64,000 bases of DNA from Actinostola sp. cb2023 (taxonomy: Eukaryota; Cnidaria; Anthozoa; Actiniaria; Actinostolidae), in NCBI GenBank assembly GCA_033675265.1, contig JAUJYZ010000303.1, forward strand, positions 62,001-126,000, in the 5' to 3' direction. Both the position numbers and the translations under genes were made by a program. The stretch's first letter is position 1, and each line of letters begins with the position of its first letter. The notes beneath the pieces are model-generated. The model did not search any database. It was not told where the DNA came from and saw only the letters and a list, made by a program, of their open reading frames with translations. This document shows positions 1 to 9,605 of this stretch, in pieces.

Positions 1-106
1 TCCTGAAAGTGACCGCCTTGCCTGGCAACAAACGTGGTCGCTTTTGAGAGGTTTCGTCTTCATTACAAAACAGAACACTAACCTCAGTACTTTGATTATT
101 TGATAG

Positions 107-313
107 CAAAGAGCTCATGCGTTGTTGCCTTTTGGTATCATGGCCGTCAATGCCTTGGTCAGCGGTATTTTGTACATGACTCTACCTGAAACGAACAAGG
201 TCTCCATGCCTGATACAGTGAAACAAATGGTCGACGAAAGTATCGTCATCACCAACCCGACACACAACAACGACATAGTGTCTGATGACAACACGATTAC
301 AACATCTTTTTGA
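107..313 (+). CDS. SLC22-type organic cation/anion transporter, C-terminal exon (partial)
   Basis: This is the last coding exon of a gene that enters the window from the left. After an in-frame stop just upstream (104-106, consistent with intron), the frame reads LLPFGIMAVNALVSGIL then LYMTLPETNK, which is the last transmembrane helix of major-facilitator transporters of the SLC22 family followed by their conserved LPET motif and a short polar cytoplasmic tail ending at 313. SLC22 proteins move organic ions across the plasma membrane. The acceptor is not certain: the AG at 105-106 or at 110-111 could be used. An AATAAA-like signal lies near 425. Seen: helix, LPET motif, stop. Inferred: family. 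The substrate cannot be told from this piece; a related MFS sugar-porter-like protein is the main alternative. Confidence 0.7.
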   Translation, partial: QRAHALLPFGIMAVNALVSGILYMTLPETNKVSMPDTVKQMVDESIVITNPTHNNDIVSDDNTITTSF

Positions 314-442
314 AGTTGATGGATGAGATGCCGTTTTTTTGATAATTTGTTTTTTATTCTCTATTATATTGTAACTATGACATATGAAAATGATACTGAA
401 AGGAGGAGAAAAAGGAGAAAAAGCAAAATAAAAAAGAAACAC

Positions 443-690
443 CTCACGGCTGCCGGATTCGAACTCGCGACCCTCACGTTGAAATCAAAGGAATGCCGAA
501 TTTTTACCAAAAAAGGACCATACACCCAGACTTAAATGCTGGGTCACCGTATGTTACGTATAGGATGAAGATTTCGGCCTCATCCGCGCTATCCGGGCTT
601 ACACCTTATCAGCTTAGTAGTCAAAGAGGGAGGGAACAGTCGGATTCTAAATAACTGCCCCGCACCACTAGGCTATCGTGCACGCTTATT
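443..690 (-). repeat. tRNA-derived SINE-like segment (minus strand)
   Basis: On the minus strand the segment holds a pol III B-box-like GTTCGAATCC (455-464) next to a CGCGA stem, followed downstream by a T-rich tail. An A-box-like TAGCCTAGTGGTG lies at 663-675, about 200 bases upstream of the B-box, so the two boxes are further apart than in a tRNA. This is either an insertion-split tRNA-like head or two SINE pieces. It is not a functional tRNA: no cloverleaf closes. Confidence 0.45.
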
Positions 691-752
691 GATTTGGGAG
701 GACAAAATAACCTAGTGTCCTGCGAATGGACTGTCTATTGTTGTGCAAATTA

Positions 753-1020
753 CTGTGGTCTCGTGGCTCGCGTCTACAACTCAATGCGTTTGAAGCTGAA
801 GATCGTGATCGATCCGGGTTCGATTCCTTGATAAAACAACTTTTTTTTCTTTTTTTTTTTCTTTATCTTTTTTCCTTTGGTTGTTCTTTTTGTTCTTTTA
901 ATCTGTTTTCCATTTTTCTTTTTCAAAATTGTTTTCTTTTTTTTCTTTTCTATTTTCTTTTTCTTTTGTTTTTCGTTTGTTTTTATTTTTTATTTTCTTT
1001 TCTTTGGCTTTTCTTTGCAT
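753..1020 (+). repeat. tRNA-derived SINE-like segment with T-rich tail (plus strand)
   Basis: The head begins GGTCTCGTGGCTCG, like the 5' half of a tRNA, and a near-perfect B-box GGGTTCGATTCC sits at 816-827. It runs straight into a ~180-base T-rich tract with scattered C and G. It faces the minus-strand SINE-like piece at 443-690. The anticodon arm is not convincing, so this is a tRNA-derived repeat rather than a tRNA gene. Confidence 0.5.
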
Positions 1021-1090
1021 TGAAAAGTTTGGCCACTTTGAATTTGCGGTTTGAGATCATTGTCAGTCATTTCTCGATTCAACCACCGGC

Positions 1091-1445
1091 CCCAGGGGGG
1101 GTGGGGGAGGGGGGGGGGGGGTACTCAGGGGGTATCAGTGACGGGGAGGTGCGAAGACCTTTTTGGGTTTGAAATTCGCGGCTTGGGACTTTTTTTGGGT
1201 TAGCAATTTTCTGGTGGACTTTTTTTGATAAAGATTTTGACAATGAATTTTTGGGGTTGATAAAAATGATATCCTACCGTTCTTGATTTTATGCAGAGAA
1301 AAAATGGGGTTACGTTGGGGTTACGTTGTGGACCGTTGGACTTTTTGGGGGTCTTGTTTTTGCGTAATGGACTTTTTTGGGGTTAAAAAGTTTGGCCTCA
1401 TTCGCACCTCCCCGTCACTGATACCCCTGAGTACCCCCCCCTGGG
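1091..1445 (+). mobile_element. hAT-like MITE, copy 1
   Basis: A ~355 bp non-coding element with inverted ends CCCAGGGGGGG..GTACTCAGGGG and GTATCAGTGACGGGGAGGTGCGAA. It is flanked by CCACCGGC (1083-1090) and CCACCGGT (1446-1453), an 8-bp duplication with one mismatch, as expected for the hAT superfamily. The interior is made of repeats of GGACTTTTTTGGGG type. A second copy in the opposite orientation lies at 7165-7500. No transposase is encoded. Confidence 0.85.
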
Positions 1446-1885
1446 CCACCGGTCTTCTCCCCTCTTGACTTGACACCCTTGACTAAGTAATAAATTTGAC
1501 GTCCACTCAAATAACACGCTTTTAATTTTGATTTGTGACAGTCTGATAATGTTGATCCGTTTAGTTCCTTTGTATTTTCCCGATCGACTTGGGGTATTTT
1601 CCATGCTCTATCCCCTTTGCGTTTTGCGCAAATCGGTCGCTTTCAAAATCACCTTTAGGAAGCCTAAAATGCCCCCAAAATCACTCAGAAAGCTTCATAA
1701 AGTATAACTTTCATTTGTGAACATTTATTTTATCGTGAAACTATTAAAACGATCCTCTCAGAACAGATTTTCAAACTCTCCTATGATTGCGAGAATCGAC
1801 ACAGGAATCCCGAATGACAAGAACGTCGAGGATGGGAAGCCTGTGGGTTAACTCGTGGATTGCGCGCGAAGCGTTTAATTCCAAG
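1446..1885. other. Intergenic interval and 5' flank of MRPL1
   Basis: No coding exon is visible. The interval separates the hAT-like MITE from the MRPL1 start codon and should hold the MRPL1 promoter and 5' UTR; no TATA box stands out. Confidence 0.5.
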
Positions 1886-4800
1886 ATGGCGGCCGTCATT
1901 CGCACATGTTCTCCTCAATTTCGTCAGTTTTCTGGTCTTCTTTCGCCTTCTGCCATCATAACGAGAACGCTTGCCTCTCAAAGAAGTGCTGTAGCATTTG
2001 AAGGGCAAAGAAAACAGGACGATAATGTTTATTTATTAAACCATCGACCTCCGCCTTCTCACACGTTCAACGAAGCCCTGGACGTTCTTCGAGCTTATGC
2101 GATTAGCAAACTGGACGAGACTCTAGAACTACACTTGAAGATCAATATGGGAGAGAAAAAGGTGATTATAGTTATTAACACAAGAATATTAGCAAAATTG
2201 CTCGTACAGGTACAATTATGCCATCAACTCTCCATCATCTGAGCAGCATAATATGCACAGTATTACAACATGAATGGTAGTGTGGTATCTGATTTATGTG
2301 TACAAACTCGAGCCAAAGGCAAGAATTTGTACATGTAGATTGTAAGGCAAGTATTGTTATTGTTATTACCTTTTATAGAATTATTTTTATATAAAGGTGT
2401 TACTAACAAATAGAAGATGGCTTTCTATGTTCTATACAAAAATGATGCACGCCTGACCTCTTGAAATGCTACAGTAGCAAGTGGCCATGGATGCACGAGC
2501 GATCTAGCAAGTGCATTCAGCTGCATTTCAAGAGCATCATTTTTGTATACTAGTCATAGTTGACACTACAGCTGCCCCCGTTCTGTAAAAACTGACTGGG
2601 AACTATCAATTAATCTGAAAAGTAAACTAGATTACATTTGGTTGTAAATACGTGTTACATTTCTGTTCATCACTGTCAGGTTGTTCAGCTCAATATATTC
2701 TAATTCAATCTCTTAAAAAAAACTTTCTTATATGAAAATCATTGATTGATTACAAACGAGTACAACAAATTAAATCCTTATATTTTAGCTAAAGAATTAC
2801 ATTATAGGGACCTATTTCAGAAAACAGTGCAAAACCCTTGGCATCGCAGCGTGACTAAAACATTGTTTGGTCACTCGTTGCGTGACTCGACAGAGCATGC
2901 ATGCGTAATTAGATTGACTTTCAATTCATGTTCAAGTAGATTTTCTCTTCTATATTTACGATACTCGAGTATGCAAGTATAAATATAGCCAAGAACTAAA
3001 GTACAATTGTTGATGTACATCTGCGATGCATTTAATTTTCAAAAAAAATTCGTGTATTCTTGGGCTTTTTGAAAATAACATACAAGACTGAACACATGTG
3101 ACGACATTTAAATGTAAGACATAGACCTACGCTCGACGTTTAACAAGCTTGCCGTTCAAAAATGCTACATATTCTGCTAATAGGATAAAGACAAAGGAGG
3201 AAAAGAACCATAAAATGCACCTTAAGATATACAAATTATCGTGTAGTCCGTGCAACAAAAATGGCGTCAAATTCTTCTTCGTGCCGGAATGTTTCCTTCA
3301 GCGCTAGCTCAGTGAGTCCGCGCACATCAGTATTTTGGTATTCAGCTCATGAGTAGTAGTTTTCAGTGTTTACATTGTGGATCTGAAGACGTATCATTAT
3401 TTTTTCGGTGATATATCGGTACTGTTATAAAACACACTGACTGCGTTTATTTCAGCCAGGCTACGTATACGCATGCTATTGAAACTCCCGCTCCTTCGTT
3501 TGTCAGCCTTGATCCTTCAAAAGCCTTGCTCAGTTGGTTGGCAACCCGTCCGTCTTTCCTCGTCAACTACAGCAAGAGAGCCAATCACCGTGCAGCATGT
3601 CCAGAAATAACTATTTTTTCCCGTGGGAACATTTCTGAATTTGTCATCTAAAACGAGAGAGCCAATCACCGTGCAGCATGTCCATTTTTTCCCGTGGGAA
3701 CATTTCTGAATTTGTCATCTAAAACAAGAGAGCCAATCATCATGCAGCATGTGAGCCTGCGTTTATTTCAGCCAGTCACAATCCCAGCGGTCCTTAGCGG
3801 TCGTAAAGTTGAAAAATCGAGATTTGCCCTATATACTATATATATTTACATATTACGCGGGGACTACAATATATGCCTCCTCGGGTTTCGGCCCAGAGGG
3901 GGCAATAACATAGAAAGCCATCTTCTAGTTATTTTATAATATAAAAAGTCAAAAAAACTTTGTGGTGAAGTGATTATGAGAAATGCATGTGGTACAAAAG
4001 TAAACATAACAGCTGAGTTCTGGGAAAGCCATTTTAATGCAAAATGACATATGATTGACAGTTTTGACAGTTGATACTGGACTCTGATTGGACCAGCTTG
4101 AATCTAAGCTCACAGCCATGGACCAATCAAATTTTTCAACTTGATTGGTAGCTAGTTGTGCATTAGGGCTCCCATTGATATCAGTACATTTTGTTACTGA
4201 AGGGAATACCCTGTTTAAATAAAGGTTTTCATTCATTCATTCATTCATAACAAATGGTGCACTCCCAGCTTCCAATGAAATTGAGTGTTCTTAAGATGTT
4301 CCCAAGTGTTTATGTTATAAAGAGAGTTGAAAGTATACATTGTTGTTGTTGTATTTGTTTTTCAGAACAAACTACAAGCATTTCGTGGGATTGTGCTGTT
4401 ACCCAAACCTTATGGATTACAGAAAACTGTCCTAGTCTTTGCTGAGGTAAATTTCTAGTAAAATACCACAGGGAGTCCAAGCATCCTTTTTCCCCACGTT
4501 TTTACGTTCATTGTTTTACATTCATTTTTTTACATTCATTTTTTTACATTCATTGTTTCAGGGGGAGTCTGCAGAAGCTGCTAACAATGCTGGAGCTGAT
4601 ATTGTTGGTGGCCAGGAATTATTTGAACAAGTAAGAATAACACTTTAAACAATAATCAATAATATTTCTGGACGAGGTTGAACAAAATATTGTGATTTAT
4701 CAGTGGCGAGCAGATCAATTAAACTTTTGCCGATGTGTTGATTCCCTCCCACTTTGAGATATATGTATTTTGGTTTGGTACAAATGTTAATTACCACAGG

Positions 4801-6429
4801 CAACCCAGGTGAGAGAGTTGTTATCTAATACATAGAGGTTATTACACGGGTAGTTGTGTAATACGGCTGGATATTTTTATGAGTCATGCCGTATTTTGAC
4901 GAGCCGTAGGCGAGTCAAAATACAAATAGACGAGTAAAAATGTCCAGCCGTATTACCCAACTACCCGTGTAATAGGTTGTTTATTGCACAACAACAAAAT
5001 TAATGAAAATACCGTATTTCTTTCTACTGATATAAAAAGCGAGCGCGCGCGCAAAACCGTTTTTTTCTCAAACGTGTAATACGCTGTCATATTTGTACTC
5101 GTATTTGTACTGTAAAATTACAAGTTGTGCAATAACATGTGATATTTTTGTTCTCCTTTCATCCATAGATAAAGGAAGGCAGCCTAGAGTTTGACCAGTG
5201 TCTTTCAACAATGGATATGTTAGACAAAGTCAAATCATTACAAAGGGTGCTAAGACAAAAGATGCCTACTATAAGACGAGGTACTCCATTCTTGTGTGTC
5301 TACTACCCAGGGCCCACGGAGCAAGCGTGGTGGGGCTAAATAAATTTCTTCCATACAAGGGTCACAATTATGATGATACCATTTAAAAAAAAATCCTTAG
5401 AAAGTTTACTACCTGTGAACAAAAAAGTGGTGGGGCTATAGCCCTACCTGCCCCTCCCCCTCCGCGGGCCCTGCTACCAGTCTATAACTAATTGCACAGA
5501 CGTCGTCAGGCTTAAAATAATGAAAGATAATGACAGAAAGGAATTCTGGGACATTCTCAAATAACATTGTAAAATCAATCATCAATGCTCATGGTAGTAT
5601 ATTTTTAGCAGAGGAGATTTAATAGCAATATTGTGACTGTCAATATTACTGCATACAGGTACTGCGACAGATGATATAATACCAGCAATACGAACATATA
5701 AACAAGGGCATCCATATAAATGTGATAAAAATGGATTTCTCAATGTTGGACTTGGAAAGGTAAGCCAGTGAAATAACAAAACCTTTGCTGTTTAGTACAG
5801 AAAAATCAACTGACAAGAATTGTTTATACTTCATTCACAGCTAAGCTTTCAGGACCAAGAAATAAAAAGCAACACAACGGCATTAATACAAGCAATACAC
5901 AGCCATAAAACAACCAGCAAAGGCAAGTCAACATGTTAGTCAACTAAGCCTCTGGACACCCTCCAGACCAACCTTTTCTGTCTGGCTTAGTGAGGTGACT
6001 CCCTAATAGAGAGAGCATTTCCCTGCTTATGTGGGGGAGTACCCCCAGGACTCCTAGAGGGATACTCGGGTATTAGAGTGACACGGACTGGTGTGAATGA
6101 AGCCAAAATGCCAATATGATATACATTGTACCTGGTATTTGATTATATGGCTAAAACTTAACCCAAGCATATGGCTAAAATGCGCTACTCACGAAATCCT
6201 CTAACAAATTCGGCTCCAAAAACAGTCCACTGGGGGAGCACCCTTCCGTCCCAAGTATATATTATGTTCATGGTACACATCTACAAACTCCACAATTATC
6301 TAGAATGCTGTGAATATATCAAAACCTAACAAACTTTTTTATGTTGTAGGGAAATTTATAACCAGAATGATAATGTCCTCCACTCACGGACCTGGTTTAC
6401 AACTTCATCTGAAAGAACTTGTCCCATAA
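1886..6429 (+). CDS. MRPL1: Mitochondrial large-subunit ribosomal protein L1 (uL1m)
   Basis: Seven exons join in one frame: 1886-2161, 4366-4446, 4562-4630, 5169-5280, 5659-5759, 5841-5922, 6350-6429 (266 codons before the stop). The start is the ATG in AAGATGGCGGCC, followed by an arginine/serine-rich stretch that fits a mitochondrial presequence. Family landmarks occur in order: the FNEALDVLRAYAISKLDET helix, FRGIVLLPKP, VLVFAEG, AGADIVGGQELFEQI, the DMLDKVKSLQRVLRQ segment, and the closing MSSTHGPGLQL, all diagnostic of ribosomal L1. uL1m builds the L1 stalk of the mitoribosome, which helps release deacylated tRNA. Exon 6 ends AAAG|GCAAGT, a GC-AG intron (5923-6349); GT elsewhere does not restore the frame. 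The protein is shorter than the human one (~325 aa), chiefly at the N-terminus. Its introns carry several MITEs. Confidence 0.93.
3261..3311 (+). other. Exon-like ATG block inside MRPL1 intron 1
   Basis: An ATG in good context (AAAATGGCGTCA) opens 17 codons (MASNSSSCRNVSFSASS) that run straight into a strong donor, TCA|GTGAGT. It could be an alternative first exon or a relic; no partner exon was found, so it is only noted. Confidence 0.2.
3571..3755 (+). repeat. Tandem duplication, ~70-80 bp unit
   Basis: Three successive copies of GAGAGCCAATCA followed by GCAGCATG, the first two also sharing TTTTTTCCCGTGGGAACATT. It lies in MRPL1 intron 1. Confidence 0.8.
4839..4974. mobile_element. Palindromic MITE (hairpin)
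   Basis: Arms read GTTATTACACGGGTAGTTG on the left and CAACTACCCGTGTAATA on the right, with inner arms AATACGGCTGGATA/TGTCCAGCCGTATTA. It is a ~135 bp near-palindrome in an MRPL1 intron with no coding capacity. Confidence 0.75.
5308..5473. mobile_element. Short TIR element with CAGGGCCC ends
   Basis: Ends are CAGGGCCCACGGAG and CTCCGCGGGCCCTG, flanked on both sides by CTACC (5303-5307 and 5474-5478), a 5-bp target duplication. It sits in the MRPL1 intron after exon 4. The element at 52642-52907 has similar CAGGGGC ends and also a 5-bp duplication. Confidence 0.7.
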
Positions 6430-6506
6430 ATGATCTGGTACAAATTCACCTTAGCTTTTAAAATCTTTATCTTGGGTTTCCTGTGGTATGGACGAGGAGG
6501 ACTGGG

Positions 6507-6653
6507 AATAGCTGATATCGAAGTTACACTCCAATGACTCTGAACAACGGTTTCAAGTCGAGGCTATCAGGTCAGAACAAAAACTTGACCCGATAGCCTC
6601 GACTTGAAACCTTTGTACAGAGTCATTGGAGTGTAACTTCGATATCAGCTATT
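6507..6653. mobile_element. Palindromic MITE, family P1, copy A
   Basis: A 147-bp near-perfect palindrome: AATAGCTGATATCGAAG at the left and its reverse complement CTTCGATATCAGCTATT at the right, with the loop at about 6574-6583 (AACAAAAACT). A second copy of the same element lies at 55019-55165. Confidence 0.85.
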
Positions 6654-6942
6654 AGAATATCTTCTCATCACCACAGGGAGCCCAAGAGTTAAAATTGTCC
6701 ATGGAACAGACTCCATATAAGGAAATGCATGTGGACTGGATGGTTAATGAAGATGAAGAGATAGATAGCTGAGTCTAGAGAAGTAGGATCGGAGAGAAGG
6801 AACACTAAAGATGAAGCGACACAAAAATGATATTGAAATGTGCAATGGAGAGAAGCAAATTTGAAATTGGGCGATAGAAACACAATCATGTACATGAACT
6901 TCATTTAGTGCCTTAGTACTAATCGGGGAGAGTAGAGGAGAG

Positions 6943-7719
6943 TACCGTAAATGCTCGATTTAGTGCCCAGGGTGCTTATTAAATTTTTAGACCTCTAGGG
7001 CGAGGCGCTTATTCGAGGGGGGCGCTTATTGGAAGCAGGGCGCTTATTTCTTTTCTCAGATGATGAACTCAATGTTTTCTTATATACGGTACTGTAATAT
7101 ACATATACAGTGAATAAAAATAGCAAACATGTACCGTGCGGTACTTGGTAAACTGTATACTGGTCCCAGGGGGGGTACTCAGGGGTATCAGTGATGGGGA
7201 GGTGCGAATGAGGCCAAACATTTTAACCCAAAAAAAGTCCATTACGCAAAAACAAGACCCAAAAAAGTCCAACGGCCCAAAATCGTAACCCCAAAAAAGT
7301 CCAATTTTTCTCCGTATAAAATTGAGAACAGTAGGATATCATTTTTATCAACCCCAAAAAAAGTCCTTGAAAAAATCTTTATATCAAAAAAAGTCCACCA
7401 GAAAAATGAAACCCAAAAAAAGTCCCAAGCCGCGAATTTCAAACCCCAAAAAAGCCTTCGCACCTCCCCGTCACTGATACCCCTGAGTACCCCCCCTGGG
7501 ATACTGGTATACTGTAAATATACGGTATTGACATACGGTATACCGTGTTTCTGTTTATCTGTAAAGTTTTATTTTAGAGAGTTGTTTCTGAATTTCTTTT
7601 AGGGAGAGGGGGCGCTTATTGGAAGGGGGGTGCTTATAATTTTTTAGACCTCTAGGGGGAGGCGCTTATTTGAGGGGGCGCTTATTGGAAGCAGGGCGCT
7701 TAATCGAGCATTTACGGTA
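6943..7719. mobile_element. mariner-like MITE interrupted by a hAT-like MITE
   Basis: Inverted ends TACCGTAAATGCTCGATT (6943) and AATCGAGCATTTACGGTA (7719) are bounded by TA, as for Tc1/mariner-type insertions. Just inside both ends are direct repeats of the form GGCGCTTATTGGAAG and GACCTCTAGGG. The body is split by the hAT-like MITE at 7165-7500. A solo end of the same family is at 14145-14350. Confidence 0.8.
7165..7500 (-). mobile_element. hAT-like MITE, copy 2 (nested)
   Basis: Same family as 1091-1445 but inverted: ends CCCAGGGGGGGTACTCAGG and GTACCCCCCCTGGG, with a perfect 8-bp duplication ATACTGGT at 7157-7164 and 7501-7508. It inserted into the mariner-like MITE 6943-7719 and is therefore the younger insertion. 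Confidence 0.88.
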
Positions 7720-8505
7720 GGCCAATTGCAAAATGGATATATATAACGGTGACATTGAAAGGAAAGAGGGAAACATGAAATGGATAAGAGAAATGGGAAT
7801 TGGAATGGAGAAAAAAAATGAAGAAATGAATCTGGGGTTATTTCCTATTAGAAAGCACAGAATTCAGTCAATTAATCTTGTTATCCACCTCAGAGGGGAG
7901 AAACTTGTTAGTGTGAGCTGGCATTAGATGTCATATCAACTCATGGTGATAGTTCAAGGAGCAAGGCTTACACAGCAAAGAATACCATTTTTTATTTCTA
8001 AAAATACTAAGTCTCAAACTATTTGTATTTATTGTTGTTAAATTGATTTTTCAATTAAAATTATATGATTGTATTATTATTGAAAAGGTGGATATTTCCA
8101 GCTCTTCTTTGGTCATTCCTTTGCTAAAGTTATCTCAATGAAATACCAATGTAAAAGAAAACACTAGGTCTACTCTGTGCTCTAGTTCTTGGAAACTTGC
8201 TGAGTTTAGAATAAGACAGTAGTACATTTGTACTTGTCCATCAAAACATTTAACGTTCTTTATATTCAAAAATAATTCGATTTTGACTAGAATTTTCAAG
8301 TGGTTTATCTTCACAGTTAAAAAAACAAATCTACCTTGACTGTAATTATTCTTTCAAGTCATGAACTATTGCACGTCTACAGTAGCTAATGTCCTCACAT
8401 TATATCAGTGGAAAAAAACCACCAGTATTGATCGAGTACTTGTTATGCAAGCACTCTACTGTCATGGTGGAAACTCTTTTCAGGCCTGGGATCATCCTCG
8501 GGAAC

Positions 8506-8832
8506 CCAGGGGTATATTCTGTCGCTCGTTACTCGCTCCCAGAGAAATACCCCTGGGAACGAAGTCTGTTGGAACTTGTTCCGGTAGTCAAAATTCAAAA
8601 TGGCGGCTGTCCTATTCAAACCAGAATATGCTTGATACTGATTGGTCGACCTTCCTAGGTTGACCAATCAGAAACGAGTAATTTTAATAATAATAATATA
8701 TTATTTATATAGCGCACTCTCCAGAAATGCCCAAGTGCGCTTTACTTTGACTTCCAGAACAAGTTCCAACAGACTTTGTTCCCAGGGGTATTTCTCTGGG
8801 AGCGACTAAGCGAGCAACAGAATATACCCTGG
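8506..8832. mobile_element. Foldback element with long inverted arms
   Basis: Left arm CCAGGGGTATATTCTGTCGC..GAGAAATACCCCTGGG; right arm CCCAGGGGTATTTCTC..GAATATACCCTGG. The two arms are ~75-80 bp. Between them is another repeat fragment, (TAA)n followed by TATATAGCGCACTC (8683-8745). Confidence 0.75.
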
Positions 8833-9164
8833 CTATCTTAAATTTTGAAACGACATAAATCAACAAACATCAAGGCTTCTTGATATTGGTTATGACTGAC
8901 AAACATGTTTGTCACTAATGTACCAGTCACAACTTATGTATGCCTCATTATGAAATAACTATGATGTAACGCGCAATCTGATTGGCCAAAGGATGTGTTA
9001 CTATATGCCGCATGCTTTATGAGCACACATCATGTGCACACCTGTATTCAAACATTTTTGTAAATATGCACAAAAAACAAAATTGAAAACTTGCTTTAAA
9101 ATCATTATTGTATTTTATAAAAGAAATAGAAAACTTGTCCGCTGTGCTATGTGCAGATTTATAG

Positions 9165-9265
9165 CACTTGGGGACTGATCAGAACACTCGAGAAGTGTTG
9201 AGAAGCACTCCGCTGCATGCTGTGCTTCTCCTAACACTTCTCTCATGTTCTGATCATTCCTGTAT
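9165..9265. repeat. Imperfect hairpin repeat
   Basis: Left arm ACTGATCAGAACACTCGAGAAGTGTT.. pairs with ..AACACTTCTCTCATGTTCTGATCA on the right. A related half-copy (AACACAAGAGAAGTGTTAGG) lies near 46800. Confidence 0.55.
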
Positions 9266-9327
9266 GCTCTAAAGCTGCACATACATAGAACACACACTCG
9301 TTTTATATTTCTTCAACAATCCTGCAG

Positions 9328-9443
9328 CAATGCAAAATAAGGGCGATCGTGATTTTAAAAGTTCCCAGAATGCTTTCAATTACAAGTGTATGAGGAAGGT
9401 GGATGGTCCTACTGGAGTTAGTCGGCCTCCCATCAGGCATCGG
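9328..9443 (+). other. Orphan exon-like block
   Basis: A pyrimidine-rich tract and TCCTGCAG acceptor precede an ATG-initiated open stretch of 38 codons (MQNKGDRDF..VSRPPIRHR) that ends at a consensus donor CGG|GTAAGTT. Splice signals are unusually good. No flanking plus-strand exon was found and the protein is not recognised. It lies just beyond the 3' end of HS1BP3 on the opposite strand. It may be a trapped or transposon-borne exon. Confidence 0.35.
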
Positions 9444-9605
9444 GTAAGTTGGGGGCTGTCACGCACATTGTGATGCCCTAACAATAATAATTATTTTATC
9501 TTTTCACAAACCATTGAGCATTATTCCCCACGGAGCCTGACGCTCTGAAAACTTTTGTACACGACAAGTACAGTATATATTGACAGTTGCCTTAATTTTA
9601 AACCT

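Larger units (their letters stand above)
6430..9327. other. Gene-free interval made of transposon relics
   Basis: No coding exon is convincing between the MRPL1 stop and 9328. The stretch holds the palindrome at 6507-6653, nested MITEs at 6943-7719, the foldback at 8506-8832 and a hairpin near 9165-9265. The part from 7720 to 8480 shows nothing recognisable. Confidence 0.6.

Noticed and set aside
753..827. Functional tRNA gene
   Set aside because: Good B-box but no closing acceptor or anticodon stem; T-rich tail fits a SINE.
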